Shown: positions 8,000-17,363, counted from the stretch's first letter. The stretch is DNA of 64,000 nt from Thermoflexaceae bacterium (GCA_015075555.1 JABTUD010000002.1:558001-622000); one strand, 5' to 3'. Made by a program: numbers and translations. The notes: generated from the letters alone by a model not told the origin.

Positions 8000-8806
8000 A
8001 TGAGTCTTGACTACGAACAGCTTGTCGATGACCTGGAGGCCGAGCAGGCGGCGATTGGCGCCGTCCTGGCGAAGATGCCAGGGAGCGCCTGGGACCTGCA
8101 GACCCACGCACCGGGCTGGCTGGTGCGGGACCAGGTCGCCCACCTGGCGTTCTTCGATGAGAAGGCGGCGCTGGCGATAAGCGACCCGGATGGCTTCCGG
8201 GATGAGGTTGCGCGGACGCTGGCGGGTGAGCTCGGGGACGTGGAGAAGGGGTATATCGCAAGAAGCCGGGCGATGACGCCCACTGAAGTGCTCGCCTGGT
8301 GGCGCAAGGCAAGCTCGGACCTCGTCCGTGTGGCGCGGCCGCTGGACGCGAAGAAGCGGATGCCCTGGTACGGACCCGACATGAGCGGCGCATCTTTCAT
8401 CACCGCCCGGCTGATGGAGACCTGGTCGCACGGACTGGACGTGGTGGACGTGGTGGGCATCGCACGGCCGGACACGGACCGGCTGAAGCATGTGGCCACC
8501 CTGGGAGTGCGCACGCGGGGGTTTTCGTATCTCGCGCGCGGGATGACGCCTCCAACGGACCCGATCTTCGTGGTGCTGACGGCGCCATCGGGCGAGAAGT
8601 GGGAGTTCGGCGAACCGGATGCGTCGAATCGGATCTCCGGTACGGCAACGGACTTCTGCCGGCTCGTGACCCAGCGAAGGCACCTCGCGGACACGAACCT
8701 CGTGGTCGAAGGCGACGCCGCGCAGGAGTGGATGTCGATCGCACAGGCATTTGCCGGCCCGCCGGGGCAGGGCCGGCAACCGGGCGAATTCGGGAAGGAG
8801 AGCTGA
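8000..8806 (+). CDS. TIGR03084-like maleylpyruvate-isomerase-fold protein
   Basis: A 268-residue protein from the ATG at 8000 behind GGAGAGAAGTG. It has a DinB/mycothiol-dependent maleylpyruvate isomerase N-terminal domain (MSLDYEQLVDDLEAEQAAIG; THAPGWLVRDQVAHLAFFD), with His residues placed for metal binding (VAHLAFFD; METWSHGLDV). The C-terminal part (SGTATDFCRLVTQRRHL) matches the family found beside acyl-CoA catabolic genes. The reaction is not established. It is the first of four plus-strand genes with short spacings (3 bp to the next), so it probably acts in the same pathway as the hydratase and AtuA-like protein. Confidence 0.75.
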   Translation: MSLDYEQLVDDLEAEQAAIGAVLAKMPGSAWDLQTHAPGWLVRDQVAHLAFFDEKAALAISDPDGFRDEVARTLAGELGDVEKGYIARSRAMTPTEVLAWWRKASSDLVRVARPLDAKKRMPWYGPDMSGASFITARLMETWSHGLDVVDVVGIARPDTDRLKHVATLGVRTRGFSYLARGMTPPTDPIFVVLTAPSGEKWEFGEPDASNRISGTATDFCRLVTQRRHLADTNLVVEGDAAQEWMSIAQAFAGPPGQGRQPGEFGKES

Positions 8807-8809
8807 GAC

Positions 8810-9598
8810 ATGTCCGGCGAACTCGTGCACCTGGAAGTGAGCGGCGGCGTGGCGACGATCACCCTCGATTCGCCGGAGAACCGCAATGCGCTGTCACGAA
8901 GGCTGATGTCTGATCTCAAGGGCCATCTCGATGCGGCACTGGCGGACGAACGGGCGCGGGTGGTGGTCCTCACGGGGACGGGGACGGTGTTTTGTGCGGG
9001 CGCGGACCTCAAGGAGCAGCGCTCCGCCAATGAGGCGCGTGAAGGCTCCACACTGAACGCGGCAAGCATGCCCGACATGCTCAACGACATCTGGGAGTCG
9101 CCGAAGCCGGTGCTGGCGCGAATCAATGGCCATGCGCGGGCAGGCGGGATCGGCTTGCTGGGCGCCTGCGACCTGGCTGTCGCGGTCGAGGAGGCAACGT
9201 TCTCGTTCAGCGAGGTGCGCATCGGCGTTGCCCCGGCGATCATTTCGGTGGTCTCTATCCCAAAGATCGGGATTACGAAGGCGATGGAGCTGTTCCTCAC
9301 CGGCGACACGTTCTCTGCCCGGGAGGCAGCGGCGATGGGCCTGATCAACGCCGCCGTGCCTGCGGCCGACCTCGATGCCGCCGTGGGCCGGTATATCGAA
9401 TCGCTGCTCAAGGGCGGGCCGAACGCGCTGGCAGCGTGCAAGAGGCTGGTGCGGGACGTACCGGGGAAGCCGGTGGCGGAGACGCTGCACGCGATGGCGG
9501 AACGTTCGGCGAGCCTCTTCGCCTCGGAAGAAGCACGCGAAGGGATGGTCGCCTTTGCCGAGAAGCGGCCTCCGCGGTGGCAGGAGGTGTCCGGGTGA
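8810..9598 (+). CDS. Enoyl-CoA hydratase/isomerase family protein
   Basis: A 262-residue crotonase. The oxyanion hole segments are FCAGADLKEQ and NGHARAGGIGLLGACD, and the acid/base region is SFSEVRIGVAPAI. It hydrates or isomerises an enoyl-CoA; a methylglutaconyl-CoA hydratase-like role is possible next to an AtuA-like gene, but the sequence does not settle it. Its stop overlaps the GTG of the next gene (GTGA), so the two are translationally coupled. Confidence 0.9.
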   Translation: MSGELVHLEVSGGVATITLDSPENRNALSRRLMSDLKGHLDAALADERARVVVLTGTGTVFCAGADLKEQRSANEAREGSTLNAASMPDMLNDIWESPKPVLARINGHARAGGIGLLGACDLAVAVEEATFSFSEVRIGVAPAIISVVSIPKIGITKAMELFLTGDTFSAREAAAMGLINAAVPAADLDAAVGRYIESLLKGGPNALAACKRLVRDVPGKPVAETLHAMAERSASLFASEEAREGMVAFAEKRPPRWQEVSG

Positions 9599-11379
9599 CG
9601 GCTGCCAGACAACCGGTCCGCATCGCCAACTGCTCGGGCTTCTACGGCGACCGCCTGGCCGCGGCGCGGGAGATGGTAGAGGGCGGCCCGATTGACTTCC
9701 TGACAGGCGACTACCTGGCCGAGCTGACGCTCCTCATCCTCTGGAAGGCGCAGCAGAAGGACTCGAACCTGGGGTACGCGACCACTTACCTTCGCCAGAT
9801 GGAGGAGGTGCTGGGGACCTGCCTGGAGAGGGGCATCAAGGTTGTCACCAACGCGGGCGGGCTCAACCCGGCGGCGTGCGCGGCAAGGATGCGCGAAATC
9901 GCCGACAGGCTGGGGCTGCAGGCGAACATCGCCCACATCGAGGGTGACGACCTGCTCGCGCGCATTCCCGAGCTGCAACAGAAGGGCATCCCCCTGGCAC
10001 ATCTCGATAACGGCCGGTCCCTGGCCGAGGCAGGCGTGCAGCCCATTGCGGCGAATGCCTACCTGGGCGGCTGGGGGATTGTGGAGGCGCTGAACGGCGG
10101 TGCCGATGTCGTGATCTGTCCCCGGGTGACGGATGCCTCGCTGGTTGTGGGACCGGCGGCGTACTGGCACGGCTGGAAGCGCGACGACTGGGACCAGCTG
10201 GCGGGGGCGGTGGTTGCGGGGCACGTGATCGAGTGCGGAACGCAGGCAACGGGCGGCAACTACTCGTTCTTCAGGGAAGTGCCCGTCCTCCGCCACCCGG
10301 GCTTCCCAATCGCCGAAGTCGGGGCCGATGGCAGCTCGGTCATCACCAAGCACCCGGGGACGAACGGCGCCGTCACGATCGGCACCGTGACCGAGCAGCT
10401 TCTGTATGAGATTGGCAGCCCGCGATACCTGAACCCGGACGTGGTCGCGCGCTTCGACACCATCACGCTCGATCAGGAGGGGCCCGACCGCGTGCGCATC
10501 AGCGGCGTACGCGGTGAACCCGCTCCCGAAACGACGAAGGTCTGCATCAACTACGCGGGCGGCTTCCGCAACTCGATGACTTTCGTGCTCACCGGCCTGG
10601 ACATCGAAGAAAAAGCCGCGCTGACGCTTGACTCCCTCTTCAACGAACTTGGCGGCCGGGACCAGTTTGACGAGGTGAAGGTCTCCCTGACGCGCTCGGA
10701 CCGGGAGGACCCGGACTCGAATGAAGAGGCGAGCGCCTTCCTGCGGATAACGGTGAAGGACCGGGACCCGCGCAAGGTGGGGAGGGCGTTTTCGGGAAAA
10801 GCGGTGGAGATCGGCCTTGGCATCTACCCGGGCTTCCACATGACCTCGGTCCCGGGGTCGGAGGACGCATATGGCGTGTACTGGCCGGCACTGGTGCCGG
10901 CGGACGAGGTCCACGAAGTCGTGGTCGCAGCCGACGGACGGGAGACCCCGATTTCGCCCACGCGCCAGCGAACCGGCCCGGAAGTGGCGCTGCAGGAGCC
11001 GCCCCGGGCGCCGGTGCCAGCGGGGCCCACTGTGCGGGCGCCGCTGGGACGCCTCATCGGGGCGCGTTCGGGCGATAAGGGCGGGAACGCGAACGTGGGG
11101 CTCTGGGCGCGAACGGACGAGGCGTACGCCTGGTTGCGGGAGTACATGAGGGTTGAGCGGTTCAAGGAGCTAATCGCCGAAGCGCGCGACCTGGAGGTAC
11201 GGCGCTACGAGCTGCCGCGGATGCGATCGATCAACTTCGTCGTGGTTGGCCTGCTGGGAGAGGGGGTGGCATCCTCGACCAGGGCCGACCCGCAGGCGAA
11301 GAGCCTTGGGGAGTACGTGCGGGCGAAGGTCGTCGACATGCCGGCGGCGCTGCTGGAAGGCAGCCCGGCGGAGGGCTGA
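9595..11379 (+). CDS. AtuA-like (acyclic terpene utilisation, DUF1446) protein
   Basis: A 594-residue protein. The chosen GTG at 9595 follows AGGAGGTG at the end of the hydratase gene. The N-terminal ~450 residues follow the DUF1446/AtuA pattern (RIANCSGFYGDR; DFLTGDYLAELTLLIL; TNAGGLNPAACA; VICPRVTDASLVVGPA). After a Pro-rich linker comes a small C-terminal AtuA-like domain (LGRLIGARSGDKGGNANVG). AtuA is needed for citronellol/geraniol growth in Pseudomonas, but its reaction is unknown. The other atu genes (geranyl-CoA carboxylase AtuC/AtuF) are absent here, so the substrate may be another branched or terpenoid acid. Confidence 0.85.
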   Translation: MTAARQPVRIANCSGFYGDRLAAAREMVEGGPIDFLTGDYLAELTLLILWKAQQKDSNLGYATTYLRQMEEVLGTCLERGIKVVTNAGGLNPAACAARMREIADRLGLQANIAHIEGDDLLARIPELQQKGIPLAHLDNGRSLAEAGVQPIAANAYLGGWGIVEALNGGADVVICPRVTDASLVVGPAAYWHGWKRDDWDQLAGAVVAGHVIECGTQATGGNYSFFREVPVLRHPGFPIAEVGADGSSVITKHPGTNGAVTIGTVTEQLLYEIGSPRYLNPDVVARFDTITLDQEGPDRVRISGVRGEPAPETTKVCINYAGGFRNSMTFVLTGLDIEEKAALTLDSLFNELGGRDQFDEVKVSLTRSDREDPDSNEEASAFLRITVKDRDPRKVGRAFSGKAVEIGLGIYPGFHMTSVPGSEDAYGVYWPALVPADEVHEVVVAADGRETPISPTRQRTGPEVALQEPPRAPVPAGPTVRAPLGRLIGARSGDKGGNANVGLWARTDEAYAWLREYMRVERFKELIAEARDLEVRRYELPRMRSINFVVVGLLGEGVASSTRADPQAKSLGEYVRAKVVDMPAALLEGSPAEG

Positions 11380-11426
11380 GCGCCCGGACCAGGTAGGCAC
11401 AAGCACTTTCCGGAAGGAGTAGACCA

Positions 11427-12572
11427 GTGGAATTCAACGAAGCGCACCACATGTTCCGAAAGACGGTCCGGGACTTCGTGGAAAAGGAGATCAACCCGCA
11501 CGCAGACGAGTGGGAAAAGGCGGCCATCTTCCCGGGGCACGAGCTCTTCAAGAAGCTTGGCGACCTTGGCATGCTGGGGCTGGAGTACGAGCCCCAGTAC
11601 AGCGGCGGCGGCGTGGACCACTCGTACACGATGATCTTCGCTGAGGAGCTGGGACGAGCGGACGTGGGCGGAATCCCCATGGCGATCACGGTGCAGACGG
11701 ACATGGCTACGCCTGCACTGGCAAAGTGGGGCAGCCACGAATTGAAGATGGAGTACCTGGCTCCCGCCTGCCGGGGCGAGAAGATCTGCGGGATTGCGGT
11801 CACCGAGCCGGATGCCGGCTCCGATGTGGCGGGCCTGAAGACGACGGCACGCCGTGATGGGGACGACTACATCATCAACGGCCGCAAGATCTTCATTACC
11901 AACAGCATCCAGGCGGACTTCCTTGTGGTGTTGGCGCGCACGTCCGATGAGGGCGGCTACAAGGGGATGTCGCTCATCGTCGTGCCCACGGACCGCCCGG
12001 GCTTCCAGGTGATCCGCAAGCTGGACAAGATGGGCAACCACTGTTCGGATACGGGCGAGCTCGCTTTCGACGATGTGCGCGTGCCGGTGACAAACAGGAT
12101 CGGGCCGGAGGGACGCGGCTTCCAGCTGCAGATGCAGCAGTTCCAGAAGGAGCGCATGATCGCGGTCTACACCGCCGTTGGGGCGATGACGCGGGCGATC
12201 GAGCGCACGGTGGCCTACCTCAAGCAGCGCCAGGCGTTCGGCCAGCCCCTCATCAACAACCAGTACATTCAGTACACGCTGGCGGAGCTTGTGACGGAGA
12301 TCGAGGCGCTGCGCTACCTGGGGCATGCGTGCTGCGAGCAGATCGTGCGCGGCGAGGACGTCACACGGCTGGCGACGATGGCGAAGCTCAAGGCGGGGCG
12401 CATGGGGCGGCGGGTCGCGGACCAGTGCCTGCAGTTCCACGGCGGCGTGGGCTACATGGATGACATGTGGACGAGCCGCTACTTCCGCGATAGCCGCCTG
12501 GCGTCGATTGGCGGTGGCGCCGACGAAGTTATGCTTCGAATCCTCACCGGCATGGAGGGATTCCAGGCCTGA
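11427..12572 (+). CDS. Acyl-CoA dehydrogenase (IVD/LCAD-like)
   Basis: A 381-residue flavoprotein from a GTG with GGAAGGAG ahead. It has the signature CGIAVTEPDAGSDVAGL and the C-terminal signature-2 region FGQPLINNQYIQYTLAEL. At the position of the usual C-terminal catalytic Glu (EGT in medium-chain enzymes) it reads IGGGADEVM. A Glu in QKERMIAVYT sits where isovaleryl- and long-chain enzymes keep their base. Oxidation of a branched or long acyl-CoA is therefore inferred. It closes the AtuA-like cluster and converges on the catabolic operon. Confidence 0.9.
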   Translation: MEFNEAHHMFRKTVRDFVEKEINPHADEWEKAAIFPGHELFKKLGDLGMLGLEYEPQYSGGGVDHSYTMIFAEELGRADVGGIPMAITVQTDMATPALAKWGSHELKMEYLAPACRGEKICGIAVTEPDAGSDVAGLKTTARRDGDDYIINGRKIFITNSIQADFLVVLARTSDEGGYKGMSLIVVPTDRPGFQVIRKLDKMGNHCSDTGELAFDDVRVPVTNRIGPEGRGFQLQMQQFQKERMIAVYTAVGAMTRAIERTVAYLKQRQAFGQPLINNQYIQYTLAELVTEIEALRYLGHACCEQIVRGEDVTRLATMAKLKAGRMGRRVADQCLQFHGGVGYMDDMWTSRYFRDSRLASIGGGADEVMLRILTGMEGFQA

Positions 12573-12582
12573 GGGCAGGCGC

Positions 12583-13455
12583 CTAGAGGTAGCGCTTGAA
12601 CCACTCGGCAGCCTCGCGCGCTGAGCGTTCGAGCGGTTCGCCGCTGTAAATCTCGTAGTGGCGGATGCCTTCGATGATCGAGAGCTTCTTCGGCTCGCCC
12701 GCCTTCTCGTAGACGGAGCGGAACTCGTCGGCAGGGGTGGTGGCGTCGTTTTCGGCGGCGATCACGAGGAGGGCCCGCGGCGCGATGCGGGGGGCCATCT
12801 CCTCGGGGACGTACTCCTGGGTGGCCTCGATGAACTCGATGGGGATCTCGGTCTTGAGGCGCGGATGCGTCTTCATCGCCTCTCCAAAGAAGGCGACCGA
12901 ATCGGGCTCGCTGAGGATGGTGAAGGGGTCGACCATGGTGTTTTCGCCGGTAAGCACGCGCTTCTGGCGCTCGGCGCTGATGATGGCGCGCATGGGTGCG
13001 GTTTGTTCCGGGGGCGCCTCGCGCTGGCGCCGGCCGCCATCGCCGAAGCCGACCTGGGCAACGACGCACTTCGCCCTGGGCTCGATGCCGGCCGTGTAGA
13101 TGACGTTGGCCCCGCCGTAGCTTGTGCCCCAGAGGCCAATGCGGCCGGGGTCGACTTCGGGGACGGTCTCCATGAAGGTGATGCTGTTTCGGATGTCCTG
13201 CACCTGGTCGCGCCAGATGAGGCGGCCACGCGTTCCCTCGCTTTCGCCGAAGCCGCGGTAGTCGAAGGCGAGGGCGGCAATGCCGGCGGCGGCGAAGCGG
13301 CGCGCATAGTCTGGGAGGATGAGCTCCTTGATGGCGGTGAAGCCATGGCAGAGAACGACGCCGGGCAGGCGTTCGCCCGCCTTGAGGGTGTCGGGAAGGT
13401 AGAGGATGGCACGGATGCGCGTGCCTTCGGAGAAGTAGCTGACCGGCCGTTCCAT
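12583..13455 (-). CDS. Alpha/beta hydrolase
   Basis: A 290-residue protein from the ATG at 13455 behind CCGGAGGGC. An upstream ATG at 13491 lacks a ribosome site. The fold is shown by LPGVVLCHGFTAIKE (oxyanion), nucleophile elbow GLWGTSYGGAN, the Asp region VIAAENDATTPADE and His in EGIRHYEIYSG, a complete Ser-Asp-His triad. The DUF1100/dienelactone-hydrolase-like layout suggests an ester or thioester substrate. It is the last gene of the ten-gene minus-strand operon; an 86-bp gap separates it from the CoA-transferase. Confidence 0.85.
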   Translation of the reverse strand: MERPVSYFSEGTRIRAILYLPDTLKAGERLPGVVLCHGFTAIKELILPDYARRFAAAGIAALAFDYRGFGESEGTRGRLIWRDQVQDIRNSITFMETVPEVDPGRIGLWGTSYGGANVIYTAGIEPRAKCVVAQVGFGDGGRRQREAPPEQTAPMRAIISAERQKRVLTGENTMVDPFTILSEPDSVAFFGEAMKTHPRLKTEIPIEFIEATQEYVPEEMAPRIAPRALLVIAAENDATTPADEFRSVYEKAGEPKKLSIIEGIRHYEIYSGEPLERSAREAAEWFKRYL

Positions 13456-13541
13456 GGTGTTGCCCTCCGGGATACGGCCCGATTCTGTCATGCCGGGGGG
13501 ACGGCGGCCAATGAACGCGGCCCCCGGTACGCGCTACGGGG

Positions 13542-14726
13542 TTAGAGAATGACGCGGCCCTCGCGGAGGCGCGCGATTTCCTCCCAGCCGTAACCGAGGT
13601 CCAGGAGCACCTGCTCGGTGTGTTGCCCAAGCTCAGGGGCGGCGGAGCGGACGGGGGGCGGCCGGCCGCCAAGGGCGACGGGCGGGCCAACCTCGGTGAG
13701 CGTCCCCGCGCCGGGGACTTCCACATCGACCAGGTAGCCGTTTGCTCTCACCTGCGGGTCGGAGGCGAGGTCGGCATACGTGTTGGCGGGACCGCAGGGG
13801 ATATCGTGCGCTTCCAGGGCGGCGAGCCATTCCGCCCGCGTTCCCCGGGCGAAGGCCTTCTCGAGGATAGCGGTGAGCGCGGCGCGATTTGCCTCGCGGG
13901 GGGCGCGCCCGTTAAAGCGGGAATCGCCGGCCAGCCCGGGCTGGCCGATCACCTGGCAGAGCAGCGGCCACTGGCGCTCATCGATGATCGCGATCCCGAA
14001 CCAGCCATCGCTGGCGCGATAGAGGGTGAAGATGGGCGAGTTCGCGCCGGCACGGCCGCCCCGGACCTGCTCGCCGCCCAGGAAGAAACTGGCGATGTTC
14101 CAGGCCTGCATGGTCATCTGCGAGCCGAGGAGGGATACATCGACCTGCTGGCCTTCGCCGGTGCGCAGCCGGTGGACATAGGCGGCAAGGATGCCGTAGG
14201 CGAGCACGAGGGAGCCAGCCTGGTCGGCAATGGTGGGACCGGCAGGGTTGGGCTCTTCCGCGCCAGGGGGTGAATTGGCCCAGGCGAATCCGCCCGCCGC
14301 CTGGGCGACCATGTCCATCGCAGCCAGGTGTGCGCGGGGGCCCCTGGGACCGAACCCGGTCGCGGAGGCATAGACGATTGCCGGGTTGGTGGAGCGGATG
14401 GGCGCATAGTCGAGTTCGAGCCGTTCGATGACGCCCGGCTTCCAGCTCTGCACGAAGATCTCGGAGCGGGCGGCCAGGCGGAGGACGATCTCCTTCCCCT
14501 CGGGGCGGCGCAGGTTCACGGTGACGCTCTTCTTGCCGCGGTTGTGCGCCTGGAAGAAGGGCGAGACGCCGTTGGGCTGGAGGGCGACACCGCGACCGGG
14601 GTCGCCGCCGCGGGGCGACTCGATCTTGATGACCTCGGCGCCCATGTCGGCCAGCATCATGGTGGCGTGGGCGCCAAACTGGGCGATGGTGAGATCGCAA
14701 ACGCGCACGCCTTCGAGCGGGAGCAT
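13542..14726 (-). CDS. CaiB/BaiF (class III) CoA-transferase
   Basis: A 394-residue protein of normal family length. The N-terminal LEGVRVCDLTIAQFGAHATMMLADMGAEVIKIE is split here only for description: LEGVRVCDLT followed by LADMGAEVIKIESP is the family hallmark. PTIADQAGSLVLAYGI carries the region of the catalytic Asp. These enzymes move CoA between carboxylates in an intertwined dimer. In this operon it may activate the substrate as an alternative to the ligase. Its ATG lies 6 bp past the stop of the preceding hydratase gene, so the two are tightly linked. Confidence 0.92.
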   Translation of the reverse strand: MLPLEGVRVCDLTIAQFGAHATMMLADMGAEVIKIESPRGGDPGRGVALQPNGVSPFFQAHNRGKKSVTVNLRRPEGKEIVLRLAARSEIFVQSWKPGVIERLELDYAPIRSTNPAIVYASATGFGPRGPRAHLAAMDMVAQAAGGFAWANSPPGAEEPNPAGPTIADQAGSLVLAYGILAAYVHRLRTGEGQQVDVSLLGSQMTMQAWNIASFFLGGEQVRGGRAGANSPIFTLYRASDGWFGIAIIDERQWPLLCQVIGQPGLAGDSRFNGRAPREANRAALTAILEKAFARGTRAEWLAALEAHDIPCGPANTYADLASDPQVRANGYLVDVEVPGAGTLTEVGPPVALGGRPPPVRSAAPELGQHTEQVLLDLGYGWEEIARLREGRVIL

Positions 14727-14732
14727 CCTGGT

Positions 14733-15395
14733 TCAGCGCTCGGGGAAATGTGTGGGGGCGGCGGCGATGATCTGCGACTTGACCTCTTTGAGGGTCGCCA
14801 GCGGGGCCTCGGCGATCACGCGGGCAGCGGCTTTTGCCTCATCCAGCAGGCGATCGGCGGCGACCACCTGGCTGACGAGGCCGATGCGGTGGGCTTCGCT
14901 GGCGTCTATCCTGCGGCCAGAGAGGCAGAGATCGCGGGCGAGGCTGCCGCCGATGACAGCGGCGAGGGGACCATAGAGGGTGGAAGCGCCGAACTTGATC
15001 TCCGGGTGGCCGAAGGATGCGCCTTCTACGCAGATGCGGACATCGGCGAGCACGGCGATATCGAACCCGCCTCCCATCGCGGAGCCATTGATGGCGGCGA
15101 TCAGGGGCTTCGCGAAGCGTTGGAGACGGTAGTGGTATCGGACAGCCGATTCGCCGTAGAACACCTCGGCAGGCGGGATGGTCGCGAACTCGCTCGTATC
15201 GAAGCCCGCGCAGAAGACGGGGCCGGCCCCGGTGATGATGGCGACGCTCACTGAGTCGTCCGCTTCGAGCTCTTCGAGGGCGGCGCGCACTTCATCGCGC
15301 AGGGCGGTGTTGAGCGCGTTCCGCTTATCGGGGCGGTTCAGGGTGAGGACAGCGACGTTGCCATCGCGCTCCAGGGTGACCAGCTGGTATGTCAC
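14733..15395 (-). CDS. Enoyl-CoA hydratase/isomerase, short form
   Basis: A 220-residue crotonase, about 40 residues shorter than usual at the C-terminus. The core is intact: LNRPDKRNALN, FCAGFDTSEF, and INGSAMGGGFDIAVLADVR. The position of the second catalytic Glu is held by FGHPEIKFGAS. Substrate unknown. It lies between the acyl-CoA dehydrogenase and the CoA-transferase in the operon. Confidence 0.88.
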   Translation of the reverse strand: MTYQLVTLERDGNVAVLTLNRPDKRNALNTALRDEVRAALEELEADDSVSVAIITGAGPVFCAGFDTSEFATIPPAEVFYGESAVRYHYRLQRFAKPLIAAINGSAMGGGFDIAVLADVRICVEGASFGHPEIKFGASTLYGPLAAVIGGSLARDLCLSGRRIDASEAHRIGLVSQVVAADRLLDEAKAAARVIAEAPLATLKEVKSQIIAAAPTHFPER

Positions 15396-15422
15396 GGTTC
15401 TGTTTCTCCCTCTCGATTTGGA

Positions 15423-16565
15423 TTAGAGCCCGACCTGGCGGGCGATGGTATTGCGCTGGATGTGCGACGTGCCTTCGCCGATCTCCATGACCTTCACATC
15501 GCGGTAGAAGCGCTGCACGTCGGAATCGGCCATGTAGCCGGAGGCGCCGTGCAGGAGCACCGCCTGCCCGGTGATGCGCGCGCACATCTCGGTGGCATAG
15601 AGCTTCGCCATCGAGGCTTCCTTGATGTGGGGGAGCCCCTGGTCGGAGAGCCAGGCTGCCTGCCAGGCGAGCAGCCGGGCGCACTCCAGTTCGAGCGCCA
15701 TATCGGCGAACTGCCACTGGATGCCCTGGAAGTCGCCAACGGCCTGGCCGAAGGCACGCCGTTCTTTCACGTGGCGGAGCGACTGATCGAAGGCGGCGCG
15801 CGCGGTCCCAAGGGCAAAGCCGGCGGAAACGATGCGGCCGGCTGTGAGCACGCGCATGGCGTTCATGAAGCCGACGTTTTCCGCTCCGAGGAGAGCATCG
15901 GCGGGGATGCGGCAGCCGGTGAAGGAGAGCTCGGCCGTATCGGAGGCGCGTACGCCGAGCTTGCGGAGGGTGCGGGCGACGGCAAACCCGGGCGTCTTCG
16001 TGTCGACAATGAAGAGGCTGAGACCCTTCATACCCTGGGCCGGGTCGGTGATGGCGGTGAGCACGACGAAGTCGGCGATGGAGCCGTTCGTTATGTACAT
16101 CTTGGTGCCATCGATGACATAGTCGTCGCCGTCACGCACGGCGCGGGTCGTCATGGAGCCGGGATCGGAGCCTGCGTCGGGTTCGGCGAAGGCCCAGGCG
16201 CCGACCTTCTGGCCGGCGATCCCGGGGCGAAGGTAGTCGCGCAGCTGGCTCTCGCTGCCGAAGCGGGCGATGGCGTTGAGGGCGAGGAAGACGTGGACGT
16301 AGACGCCGAGGTAGATGCCGGCCGAGACGTACCCCATCTCCTCGGACATGAGGGCGGCCATGATGCTATCGCCGCCTGCGCCGCCGAGCTCTTCGGGGAA
16401 GGGCACGCCGAGGTAGCCGAGCTCGCCCATCCGCCGCAGCACCTGTACCGGGTACTCCTCGCGCTCATCGTACTCGCGGGCGATGGGAGCCACTTCGCGC
16501 CGGGCGAAGTCGCGGATGGCTTCCTGGAAGAGCTTCTGTTCGTCGGTTAGCGAAAAGCCAATCAC
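15423..16565 (-). CDS. Acyl-CoA dehydrogenase
   Basis: A 380-residue flavoprotein starting MIGFSLTDEQKLFQEAIRDF. The FAD/CoA signature is WAFAEPDAGSDPGSM. The C-terminal catalytic Glu is present in VMEIGEGTSHIQ, the short/medium-chain arrangement, unlike the enzyme at 11427. It supplies the alpha,beta-oxidation step of the operon and would pass electrons to electron-transfer flavoprotein, not encoded here. Confidence 0.93.
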   Translation of the reverse strand: MIGFSLTDEQKLFQEAIRDFARREVAPIAREYDEREEYPVQVLRRMGELGYLGVPFPEELGGAGGDSIMAALMSEEMGYVSAGIYLGVYVHVFLALNAIARFGSESQLRDYLRPGIAGQKVGAWAFAEPDAGSDPGSMTTRAVRDGDDYVIDGTKMYITNGSIADFVVLTAITDPAQGMKGLSLFIVDTKTPGFAVARTLRKLGVRASDTAELSFTGCRIPADALLGAENVGFMNAMRVLTAGRIVSAGFALGTARAAFDQSLRHVKERRAFGQAVGDFQGIQWQFADMALELECARLLAWQAAWLSDQGLPHIKEASMAKLYATEMCARITGQAVLLHGASGYMADSDVQRFYRDVKVMEIGEGTSHIQRNTIARQVGL

Positions 16566-16575
16566 GTGTTGTCCC

Positions 16576-17361
16576 TCAGCGCCCGTGGTAGACGGGGGCG
16601 CGCTTTTCCTTGAACGCGGTGGCGCCTTCGATGTGGTCGTCGGAGAGGAGGCACATGGTCTGCGCGTAGGTCTCGAAGTCGAACTCGGCGTCGCGGCCGA
16701 GGTCGAGGCTGGCGTTGAGGGCGCGCTTGGTCATCTTGAGGGCGAGGGGCGGCCCGGCGGCAAGCCGGCGCGCGAGGCCATCCACGGCCGCATCGAGCTC
16801 TTCGTGGGGGACAACGCGATTAACGAGGCCGATGCGCAGCGCTTCGGCGGCATCGATGACTTCGCCTGTCATCAGGAGCTCGGATGCCTTGCCGAAGCCC
16901 ACCATGCGCGGGAGGTAGTAGCTCGAACCCATGTCGGCGCCGGAAAGGCCGACGCCGACGAACACGAAGCCGAAGCGCGCGCGGTCGGAGGCGATGCGGA
17001 AGTCGGCGGCGAGGGCCGTGCAGGCGCCACCCCCGGCGGCGACGCCGTTCACCTTCGCGATCACGGGGATGGAAAGCTCGCGGATGGCGCGGACGTAATC
17101 GAGGTAGATGGTGACTATGTGGTCGGTCTCGCCAGCGGGGCGCCTCACCATGTCGTTGATATCGGCGCCAGCGCAGAAGACGCGGTCGCCGGCGCCCGTG
17201 AACACGAGCACGCGGGCTTCCGAATCGCTGGCCACCTGCTGGAGGGCGTCCAGCAGCTCCGGGACGGTCTCCACGCTGATGGAATTCATCCGCTCCGGGC
17301 GATTGAAGACGATGGTGCGAATGGGGCCATCCTTCTGGAGGAGGATGTTCTTGTAGGGCAT
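16576..17361 (-). CDS. Enoyl-CoA hydratase/isomerase family protein
   Basis: A 261-residue crotonase from the ATG at 17361 (MPYKNILLQKDGPIRT), 3 bp after the stop of the citryl-CoA-lyase-like gene; a longer frame would overlap that gene. Motifs: FNRPERMNSIS, FCAGADINDM, VNGVAAGGGACTALAADFR, RFGFVFVGVGLSG. The Val where many hydratases have Glu at the second acid/base suggests an isomerase or thioesterase-like crotonase; this is uncertain. Confidence 0.9.
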   Translation of the reverse strand: MPYKNILLQKDGPIRTIVFNRPERMNSISVETVPELLDALQQVASDSEARVLVFTGAGDRVFCAGADINDMVRRPAGETDHIVTIYLDYVRAIRELSIPVIAKVNGVAAGGGACTALAADFRIASDRARFGFVFVGVGLSGADMGSSYYLPRMVGFGKASELLMTGEVIDAAEALRIGLVNRVVPHEELDAAVDGLARRLAAGPPLALKMTKRALNASLDLGRDAEFDFETYAQTMCLLSDDHIEGATAFKEKRAPVYHGR

Positions 17362-17363
17362 GG

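Noticed and set aside
8011-10914. A 967-codon open frame on the minus strand
   Set aside because: It is antisense to the TIGR03084-like, hydratase and AtuA-like genes, all with clear motifs and ribosome sites. Its product is rich in Arg, Pro and Ser without family motifs, a by-product of high GC.
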